Shown piece after piece: positions 1-5,447 of a DNA stretch of 46,363 nucleotides. Within the stretch, counting starts at the first letter, position 1. Each line of letters opens with the position of its first letter. The translations under genes were made by a program, and so were the position numbers. The DNA comes from JALRHH01 sp964590315. GTDB taxonomy: Bacteria; Patescibacteriota; Saccharimonadia; Saccharimonadales; JALRHH01. The notes below the pieces were generated by a model, which saw only the letters and a program-made list of their open reading frames with translations, was not told where the DNA came from and did not search any database. The stretch spans positions 1-46,363 of the forward strand of contig CAZPVS010000007.1 of the NCBI GenBank assembly GCA_964590315.1, given 5' to 3'.

Positions 1-111
1 CCTAACAGAGACGACAGTTACATGTATCTTATTCAGACAATGACGTCGATCCACCCCTCCTTTGATCTGTTTTCTAACGGTAGATTATTAATGAAAAAAC
101 CGGATCTGTAA
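1..111 (+). CDS. Possible C-terminal end of a gene entering from the left
   Basis: The frame is open from the first base to a TAA at 109-111, giving 36 residues that end in KKPDL. No start or recognisable domain is inside the window. An inverted repeat straddles the stop codon, as a terminator might. The stretch is too short to tell from a chance open frame. Confidence 0.25.
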   Translation, partial: PNRDDSYMYLIQTMTSIHPSFDLFSNGRLLMKKPDL

Positions 112-151
112 CTACAATAAAGTAGCGAACTATATTAGTTCAGATCCGGTT
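98..151. repeat. Long imperfect inverted repeat (hairpin)
   Basis: Arms AACCGGATCTG (98-108) and CAGATCCGGTT (141-151) are perfectly complementary. After one bulged T the pairing continues for four more base pairs (AACT/AGTT), leaving a 23-nt loop. No U-tract follows on either strand, so it may be a structured 3' end or a protein-binding site rather than a classic terminator. Confidence 0.6.
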
Positions 152-205
152 GGGTAGTCTGTCTATGACAGAAACGAATGGGGAGTGTGAGGCTGCCTGT
201 GCAAC

Positions 206-245
206 TATGGGACGGAACAAATCCGAATGTCTGTTCCGTCCCATA
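206..245 (-). terminator. Strong 14-bp hairpin downstream of the GC-rich gene
   Basis: TATGGGACGGAACA (206-219) pairs perfectly with TGTTCCGTCCCATA (232-245) around a 12-nt loop. It lies 15 bp beyond the stop codon of the minus-strand gene ending at 261, so a role in 3'-end formation or transcript stability is likely. No clear U-run follows, so intrinsic termination is uncertain. Confidence 0.5.
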
Positions 246-260
246 CGGAGTGGTGGGACG

Positions 261-770
261 CTAGGCGACCACCGACTCCTCGGGTTTGGCGGTGAGCCGT
301 TCGTACGCCCAATAGAGCGCACGCTTGACGACTCGCTTGCCGTGCTCAAGAGAATCCTGGTCGCGGATGTCCTTACCGCTGAGCTGTCGGATCGCCGAGT
401 TGATGGCGAGCTGGGTCCTGCTGACGTTCGAGTCCTTCGGGACCTTGATGGTCGGGAACGTCTCGAGGGTCTTCAGGATGAGTCGACCAGCTGCGGAGTC
501 CGCCGGGGTCTTCAGCAGTAGCTCGTAGGACATCGCGGTGATGACCTGGGCCTTGCGGAAGTCGACGCACTCGCTGTGCTTCGAGGACCGACCCTGTGGC
601 TGCTGGCGCTTGTCCAACTGGCATTGCGTCAGGATGTCGGTTCCTGAGGCGAAGCGGCCGATTCCACCGTTGGAGCGACGACGGGCCTTGGCCTTGCGGC
701 GCATCTCGTTCTGCTCCTCGGGGGTGCCGGGGATCTTGGAGGGACCACCACCGTTGTTCGACTTGGCCAT
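261..770 (-). CDS. GC-rich hypothetical protein, 169 aa
   Basis: I do not recognise this family. The N-terminal 70 residues are basic and Gly/Arg/Lys-rich (KAKARRRSNGG), as in a nucleic-acid-binding tail; the rest reads as a helical domain. The start is supported by AGGGAGA 8 nt upstream and by a TTGACA-N17-TATTAC promoter. Codon use is unlike the neighbours: almost every third position is G or C (AAG, CTC, GAG, GCC, ATC), whereas adjacent groEL is mixed. This suggests recent acquisition from a high-GC organism or strong codon selection. It stands alone between two hairpins and the divergent groES operon. Confidence 0.8.
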   Translation of the reverse strand: MAKSNNGGGPSKIPGTPEEQNEMRRKAKARRRSNGGIGRFASGTDILTQCQLDKRQQPQGRSSKHSECVDFRKAQVITAMSYELLLKTPADSAAGRLILKTLETFPTIKVPKDSNVSRTQLAINSAIRQLSGKDIRDQDSLEHGKRVVKRALYWAYERLTAKPEESVVA

Positions 771-791
771 GATGTGAATCTCCCTTGTTCG

Positions 792-810
792 TAACAGCCC
801 ATTGCTGTTA
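792..810. promoter_or_regulatory. Operator-like palindrome in the leader of the GC-rich gene
   Basis: TAACAGC (792-798) and GCTGTTA (804-810) form a perfect 7-bp dyad with a 5-bp centre, between the -10 box and the ribosome binding site of the minus-strand gene. It could bind a regulator or form a leader hairpin. Confidence 0.4.
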
Positions 811-819
811 ATGAGGTGC

Positions 820-848
820 GTAATACTATAAAAGTATCAGAATGTCAA
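820..848 (-). promoter_or_regulatory. Sigma-70-type promoter of the 169-aa gene
   Basis: Read on the minus strand: TTGACA (843-848), a 17-bp spacer, then TATTAC (820-825). The -35 is consensus and the -10 keeps the TA start. A short dyad ATACT-N5-AGTAT overlaps the -10. Confidence 0.65.
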
Positions 849-875
849 TAGTGTATTAGAGGTGAGCAAGAGATG

Positions 876-904
876 TTGACTATCATTTAGCACTCTTGTA
901 CTAT
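876..904 (+). promoter_or_regulatory. Promoter of the groES-groEL operon
   Basis: TTGACT (876-881), 17-bp spacer, TACTAT (899-904). The -10 box sits inside the loop of the CIRCE operator, so HrcA binding would block polymerase directly. Confidence 0.85.
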
Positions 905-913
905 GAGTGCTAG
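887..913. promoter_or_regulatory. CIRCE operator (HrcA binding site)
   Basis: TTAGCACTC-N9-GAGTGCTAG matches the CIRCE consensus TTAGCACTC-N9-GAGTGCTAA except for the last base. CIRCE is the binding site of the HrcA heat-shock repressor and typically lies before groESL and dnaK operons, as here. hrcA itself is not in the window. Confidence 0.95.
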
Positions 914-1012
914 AGTCACTATAATAGTGGCGCGGTAAATGGGCATTCATTTGCGAGAAATGCTCATTTTCTCATCTCATACAGCTTATATAGGGTAATA
1001 AAAGGAGCGAAC

Positions 1013-1303
1013 ATGTCTGTACAACTCAAACCGCTTGCTGACTATGTTGTCGTCGAGCAAGAAGAAGCTGAAACAAAGACCGCCAGTGGCATATATCTGC
1101 CAACGGGGGCCCAAGAAAAGCCAAAAATCGGCACCGTACTGGCCGTCGGACCAGGACGTATCGGCGACGATAACGAACGGATCCCCGTGGAAGTAAAAGC
1201 CGGCGACCGAGTTATTTATGGTGGATACAGCAACACAGAAGTAAAGCAAGATGGCAAGACATACTTGCTTATTAAAGAAGAAAACATTTACGCAACATTA
1301 TAG
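1013..1303 (+). CDS. groES: Co-chaperonin GroES (Hsp10)
   Basis: Full-length 96-aa GroES that caps the GroEL folding chamber in the cytoplasm. It begins with the family pattern LKPLADYVVVEQ, has the mobile-loop region TASGIYLP and the later GDRVIYGGY motif. The ribosome binding site AAAGGAG lies 7 nt before the ATG. It is the first gene of a two-gene operon, 29 bp ahead of groEL, behind a promoter overlapped by a CIRCE operator. A weak dyad around 938-966 lies in its leader. Confidence 0.98.
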   Translation: MSVQLKPLADYVVVEQEEAETKTASGIYLPTGAQEKPKIGTVLAVGPGRIGDDNERIPVEVKAGDRVIYGGYSNTEVKQDGKTYLLIKEENIYATL

Positions 1304-1332
1304 AGATAAGAGACAACGGATAAGGGGAAAAT

Positions 1333-2976
1333 ATGGCTAAAAAAGTATTTTACGATGACGATGCGCGCAAGCGTGTTTTAGGTGGCGCGGAGATTCTCTA
1401 CAATGCAGTCAAGACGACGATGGGTCCCAAGGGACGGAACGTGGTCATTAGTAAGAGCTACGGTAACCCAACCGTCACCCATGATGGTGTGACCGTTGCC
1501 AAGGGTGTAGATATAGCTGATGTTGATGACGAAACGCTTGGCTATAAGGTGGGTGCAGAGCTTATCAAGCAGGCTGCCAATAAAATGAATGACGTCGCTG
1601 GAGACGGTACCACCACAGTCACCGTCTTGACGTACCATATCCTCAACGAGGCTAACAAACTTATTGCCGCAGGGCACAACCCCATGCTGCTCCGGAAGGG
1701 GCTTGAGGCCGCTGCTCACGATGTCATCACGACACTGGGCACCATGGCTGAAGATGTGTCTGCCAAGAAAGGCCGTATTGCCGAAGTTGCTACTATCTCA
1801 GCCGGGGATGCCGAAATCGGTACGTTGATTGCCGATATTATCGATAAGGTCGGTAAAGATGGTGTGGTGACTGTAGAAGAAGGCCAGGGCTTGGCGCTGG
1901 AGAGCGAAGTGGTCGAGGGCTTTACCTTTGATCGTGGATTTGTCAGCCCATACATGGTGACCGACACTGCTCGTATGGAAGCTATTTATGAAAAGCCGGC
2001 AGTTCTTATTACTGACAAGAAGATTTCTTCTGTCCAGGAATTCCTGCCGATACTAGAGAAGCTTGCACAGAGCGGCAAGAAAGACCTGGTTATCATCGCC
2101 GAAGACCTAGAGGGTGAAGCACTGGGTACGTTAATTCTGAACCGCCTAAAGGGTGTATTCAACACGGTGGCTATTAAGGCACCTGCCTTTGGTGACCGTC
2201 GTAAGGATATCCTGAACGACATTGCTATCCTGACGGGCGCGACCGTGATATCAGAGGATCAGGGCTTTACGTTTGAAACGGCTGATTTGACGATGCTGGG
2301 ATCTGCGCGGAAAGTGATTGTTACCAAAGACGAGACGACAATCATTGAGGGTGCCGGCGAAGCGGCTGACTTAAAAGCTCGCATCAATCAGATTAACTCC
2401 CAGGCTGCAGCTGCCAGTAGTGAATATGACAAAGAGAACCTGGAGAAGCGACGCGCTGCCTTGTCCGGCAAAGTTGCCGTTATCAAGGTGGGTGGCGCGA
2501 CTGAGACAGAGATTGAAGAGAAGAAGTACCGTGTTGACGACGCTGTTGCTGCAGTCAAGGCAGCACTTGACGAGGGTATTGTGCCTGGCGGTGGCGTAAC
2601 GTTGATAAACCTCGCCCATGACATCACTGTCAAGGGTAACGACTCTGCGGCAGCTGGTGCACAAATACTCAAGAATACTCTGGAACAGCCCTTCCGTATT
2701 CTGATGAGCAATGCTGGTCTCAATGCTGACGAATGGCTTCCCCAAATTAAAAAGGGTAAACCAGGACAAGGTGTTGACGTGAATGATCCAACAAAATTGG
2801 TAGATCTCAAGACTGCCGGTGTGGTTGACCCTGCCCGGGTAACCAAAGAAGCAATTCAGAATGCTGTTTCGATTGCCGGTACGAGCATGACGATGGGTGC
2901 GCTTGTAGTCGAAGTCCCTGAGCCAAAGGCATCAGAAGCACCTGCTGGCATGGGTGGCGGCATGATGGGCATGTAG
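1333..2976 (+). CDS. groEL: Chaperonin GroEL (Hsp60)
   Basis: ATP-driven folding chaperonin of 547 aa, the usual family length. Visible hallmarks are TTMGPKGRNVV and THDGVTVAK near the N-terminus, the nucleotide-binding GDGTTT motif, EGIVPGGG in the equatorial domain, and the flexible Gly/Met-rich C-terminal tail GMGGGMMGM. It is co-transcribed with groES under HrcA/CIRCE control. A strong intrinsic terminator follows 18 bp after the stop codon. Confidence 0.99.
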   Translation: MAKKVFYDDDARKRVLGGAEILYNAVKTTMGPKGRNVVISKSYGNPTVTHDGVTVAKGVDIADVDDETLGYKVGAELIKQAANKMNDVAGDGTTTVTVLTYHILNEANKLIAAGHNPMLLRKGLEAAAHDVITTLGTMAEDVSAKKGRIAEVATISAGDAEIGTLIADIIDKVGKDGVVTVEEGQGLALESEVVEGFTFDRGFVSPYMVTDTARMEAIYEKPAVLITDKKISSVQEFLPILEKLAQSGKKDLVIIAEDLEGEALGTLILNRLKGVFNTVAIKAPAFGDRRKDILNDIAILTGATVISEDQGFTFETADLTMLGSARKVIVTKDETTIIEGAGEAADLKARINQINSQAAAASSEYDKENLEKRRAALSGKVAVIKVGGATETEIEEKKYRVDDAVAAVKAALDEGIVPGGGVTLINLAHDITVKGNDSAAAGAQILKNTLEQPFRILMSNAGLNADEWLPQIKKGKPGQGVDVNDPTKLVDLKTAGVVDPARVTKEAIQNAVSIAGTSMTMGALVVEVPEPKASEAPAGMGGGMMGM

Positions 2977-2994
2977 CACTTGGATCTCAGCCTT

Positions 2995-3025
2995 AAAAAG
3001 AGTCGCCCGTATGCGACTCTTTTTG
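2995..3025 (+). terminator. Intrinsic terminator of groES-groEL
   Basis: AAAAAGAGTCGC (2995-3006) pairs with GCGACTCTTTTT (3013-3024) around a 6-nt loop, with a T-run on the 3' arm. The A-run on the 5' arm makes it bidirectional, so it can also end the convergent minus-strand gene that stops at 3027. Confidence 0.93.
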
Positions 3026-3026
3026 T

Positions 3027-3944
3027 TTAGAGGATTGTTCCCTGGGAAATACCGTGGTTTGTATCACGGTCGTAGGCACTGTTCTGGGTTTTCAGGGCTG
3101 CCAGCTCATTTGTAATGACGGCCGTGACAGTGGTCTGTATGGTTGCGCATGGAGCCGCAGGGATAGCATTTAACTGCCCGTAGATAGATCGTGCCGCGGC
3201 GATGTTGCGCTCGGTATGGCCATCTTCGTGATGTTTGAGGTTGGTGATAAATCGCTGCCAACTTGCCGTGGTAACTACCGGCGCATCTTGGGGCCGTTGC
3301 CATGTTGGTAACGTCTGTTGTGTCCGCACGACAACGATGGGATTTGCAACGCGACACTGGGTCGACTCTGGGGTGAGGGGCTGCTGGGTAAACGTCCAAT
3401 TGATGCTATAGCCAGTAGAGGCAGCGTAGCGATGACCATCATTGAGGAGGGGCCCACATGTCTGTATTTGTTGCTGGATGTGTTCGGTCGTTGATCCGTG
3501 GACAGTATAAACACGAGGATCTTCAGCAAGTATATGTAGCCCCGGACTGTACCCACGAGTGCTGACAGCTAAATCGTTCTGGCCAATCGGAGCACATGCT
3601 GGGACGGGTACAGAAGCTGGGACAGATCCGGGTGTTGATGGCTGGGGCTGCGCAGGAGCGGTCGTTGCCGCAAGCGTGGTAGCTGACTCTGATATTGAAG
3701 CAGCGGCAGGGGCGACCGGCATTTCACGGAGTGCGTTCCAGCTCCGCTGCGCCAAAACACTGCTACTGAGCAGCAGGATTGCTATCACGAGTGCGCGCAT
3801 AACATTACTAAGCGATGATGGATGAGGAGTGGTCAGCATATATTCTGAAATGACCGGCATCTGTGAAGATGTAGTCGGGGACGGGCTCAAAACTATATGT
3901 GGCTGCTTTTTTTCAACAAAAAACGGTCGTGTGATATGTAACAT
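3027..3944 (-). CDS. Membrane-anchored or secreted DUF922-type Zn-dependent protease
   Basis: The 305-aa protein has a hydrophobic segment at about residues 50-65 (MRALVIAILLLSSSVLA), a Pro/Ala/Thr-rich linker, and a C-terminal domain with the zinc-metalloprotease signature HEDGH near residue 235 plus a terminal YDRDTNHG. This layout matches DUF922, annotated as predicted secreted Zn-dependent proteases. I chose the ATG at 3944 because GGAGGT lies 8 nt upstream; an in-frame GTG at 3962 contains that Shine-Dalgarno and is unlikely. An alternative start at 3800 would give a classic signal peptide but has no ribosome site. The large transposon inserted about 50 bp upstream, in its probable promoter region. 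Confidence 0.8.
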   Translation of the reverse strand: MLHITRPFFVEKKQPHIVLSPSPTTSSQMPVISEYMLTTPHPSSLSNVMRALVIAILLLSSSVLAQRSWNALREMPVAPAAASISESATTLAATTAPAQPQPSTPGSVPASVPVPACAPIGQNDLAVSTRGYSPGLHILAEDPRVYTVHGSTTEHIQQQIQTCGPLLNDGHRYAASTGYSINWTFTQQPLTPESTQCRVANPIVVVRTQQTLPTWQRPQDAPVVTTASWQRFITNLKHHEDGHTERNIAAARSIYGQLNAIPAAPCATIQTTVTAVITNELAALKTQNSAYDRDTNHGISQGTIL

Positions 3945-3976
3945 CACGTACCACCTCCTCACTCCATAGTGGATTG

Positions 3977-3991
3977 ATGATATAATATCAT
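3977..3991. repeat. 15-bp AT-rich palindrome next to the transposon insertion site
   Basis: ATGATAT-A-ATATCAT is a perfect dyad. Its last base is the first base of the TAATAATA target duplication. It may be an operator for the gene starting at 3944, or part of the preferred insertion target. Confidence 0.5.
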
Positions 3992-3998
3992 AATAATA
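3991..3998. repeat. Target-site duplication, left copy
   Basis: TAATAATA directly abuts the left terminal repeat and is identical to 15666-15673. Eight base pairs is the duplication length typical of IS1595-family insertions. Confidence 0.9.
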
Positions 3999-4023
3999 GG
4001 CAATTATATACTTGGCGTTACCA
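3999..4023 (+). repeat. Left terminal inverted repeat of the transposon
   Basis: 25 bp starting GGCAATTATATACTTG and ending GTTACCA. It differs from the right end only at position 17 (G here, A in the right repeat read inward). Confidence 0.92.
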
Positions 4024-4050
4024 AACTACAAAGAAGAAATAGAACAGTCA

Positions 4051-4263
4051 CTATTCCTCTACGTCTTCTCGTTGGTTTTTAGCCCACTTTTTTAATTCTT
4101 CATTGCTAATCGGTGGTGCATTAGCCATTTTCTTAACGTTATCCTCGAAAGTGCCACCAATCCGTACACGGCGCTCATTCTCACGCACAGGCTTTTCCAT
4201 ATAAGCCTCGACATCGGCTTGCAGGGCTTTAATTTCTTCTTCAGACGGCTTTTCGTCGGTCAT
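4051..4263 (-). CDS. Small charged hypothetical protein, 70 aa (transposon cargo)
   Basis: A highly charged, mostly helical 70-residue protein rich in Glu and Lys, with no membrane segment and no domain I recognise. It is the first gene inside the left transposon end, reading outward and stopping 28 bp from the terminal repeat. The start codon has no Shine-Dalgarno; instead an extended -10 box (TGC-TATACT) ends 6 nt before the ATG, so the message is predicted to be leaderless. It diverges from the gene at 4361. Confidence 0.65.
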   Translation of the reverse strand: MTDEKPSEEEIKALQADVEAYMEKPVRENERRVRIGGTFEDNVKKMANAPPISNEELKKWAKNQREDVEE

Positions 4264-4269
4264 ACGTCT

Positions 4270-4278
4270 AGTATAGCA
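4270..4278 (-). promoter_or_regulatory. Leaderless extended -10 promoter
   Basis: TGC-TATACT on the minus strand, with the -10 box (4270-4275) 6 nt before the ATG at 4263. No convincing -35 is visible. Confidence 0.6.
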
Positions 4279-4348
4279 AACACCCCTAGCAACCTTTCGG
4301 GATCAGCCCTCCTAGTGTTAATAAATAAGGTGATTTGTTCTGCTGGGC

Positions 4349-4354
4349 TATAAT
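4349..4354 (+). promoter_or_regulatory. Leaderless -10 promoter
   Basis: Consensus TATAAT ends 6 nt before the ATG at 4361, predicting transcription start at or within a base or two of the start codon. Confidence 0.6.
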
Positions 4355-4360
4355 CAAACC

Positions 4361-4894
4361 ATGAACTCGCTACTAAAAGCCAAACACCTCATCGAATCAT
4401 TACCGAAAACTGCTAGAGCCATTGAACTTGCGGGACCAGCGCCTGTGGGTACGGAGTTCCTGCTGACAAATAAGATTAAGCTAACCCCAAAACCGCTGGT
4501 AACGAATGTTGAGAATCCAGCGCTATTCTATGGCTTACCTCCCTACCCAAAGAAGCTACCTGTTGATGAGGTTGCCGATGTACGTAGTCTGCAATATCAC
4601 GATGTCGATATGTTTATCTGTTCTTATCTAACGTGGTACAACGATGGCCGCCACTATAACCGGAAAGAGCTTCCGAAACGACTGCTTGCTCGGTTGCATT
4701 ACCTCCTTCGCTACACCGGCTCAAAAACAAACCTCCATATCTCTCTATTTCGAGAAACAGCTAAGGCACTAAAGCCGAGCGGTCTACTACTTATAGAAGG
4801 TATTCGCGAGGAAGACTTTAAGATCGCTCAGAAGTGCGGCTTCATATTAATATACGCAGACAATAATGATGCGGCACTGTTCCAGTTGTCATAG
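4361..4894 (+). CDS. Methyltransferase-like protein (transposon cargo)
   Basis: 177 aa. The second half resembles a class I SAM-dependent methyltransferase fold: VDMFICSYLTW where motif IV is expected, then a helix and KPSGLLLIEG, the usual strand after the active site. The glycine-rich motif I (GxGxG) is not evident; the segment AIELAGPAP stands roughly where it would be. It may be a degenerate or inactive methyltransferase, or another Rossmann-like protein. The start follows a consensus -10 box by 6 nt. The stop codon directly abuts the stop of the convergent gene at 4895. Confidence 0.6.
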   Translation: MNSLLKAKHLIESLPKTARAIELAGPAPVGTEFLLTNKIKLTPKPLVTNVENPALFYGLPPYPKKLPVDEVADVRSLQYHDVDMFICSYLTWYNDGRHYNRKELPKRLLARLHYLLRYTGSKTNLHISLFRETAKALKPSGLLLIEGIREEDFKIAQKCGFILIYADNNDAALFQLS

Positions 4895-5350
4895 CTACTT
4901 GTTTGCTACTCGTTGATACGCGTCCATGTCTATATTAAGCCGGGTGACTAATGCTTGCCCAGCTTCTTCAAGCGCAATCATAGGATCAACAATATCGTAA
5001 GGACTACCGAGGGCTTTTGCAGCAAGTACTGCCATTTTCAGTTCGAGCCATTCCTGTGCGTCGGCTTCGTTGTCGATCGTATCCCTCACAACATCGAGTG
5101 CATGGCTTACGTTACCAAGTCGCCACCTGCAACGTTGCAAATAGTCTGCTTCTGATAGTGTGCCGTCAGGGTTAGATTCTGGCCAAGCGGTTTGTGGCTC
5201 TTCGGGGCTATCTAGGACCTGTTGCTCAAGGGCTGCTTCATCGGGTATTTCTACAGCCGTTTCAAGGATTTCGATAGTGTAATCTAAGTCCTCCTCAGGC
5301 AGAGTCTGAGTTGTCTCGTAACTTCGTGGTATGAAGTTCAACTCGTTCAT
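4895..5350 (-). CDS. Acidic hypothetical protein, 151 aa (transposon cargo)
   Basis: Strongly acidic soluble protein; after an acidic linker rich in Glu, Pro and Asp comes a helical region (YLQRCRWRLGNVSHALDVV onward). No known domain is recognised. The start at 5350 was chosen over an upstream in-frame codon at 5401 because a consensus promoter (TTGACA-N18-TATAAT with extended TGG) ends 6 nt before this ATG and overlaps the longer version. It diverges from the Lon gene at 5448. Confidence 0.65.
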   Translation of the reverse strand: MNELNFIPRSYETTQTLPEEDLDYTIEILETAVEIPDEAALEQQVLDSPEEPQTAWPESNPDGTLSEADYLQRCRWRLGNVSHALDVVRDTIDNEADAQEWLELKMAVLAAKALGSPYDIVDPMIALEEAGQALVTRLNIDMDAYQRVANK

Positions 5351-5356
5351 ATTTTT

Positions 5357-5386
5357 ATTATACCACTTTATATACCGGTTTGTCAA
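5357..5386 (-). promoter_or_regulatory. Strong leaderless promoter
   Basis: On the minus strand: TTGACA (5381-5386), 18-bp spacer ending in TGG, TATAAT (5357-5362), then 6 nt to the ATG at 5350. Both hexamers are consensus, so this is the clearest leaderless promoter in the window. Confidence 0.75.
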
Positions 5387-5447
5387 TCGCAGACACCTCA
5401 AGATAGCTTTAGTAACGTGCTAATGCTAATATAGGTTTAGTTATCAT

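Noticed and set aside
2371..2846. Long open frames antisense to groEL
   Set aside because: They are explained by the codon pattern of groEL on the other strand and lack ribosome sites or recognisable domains.
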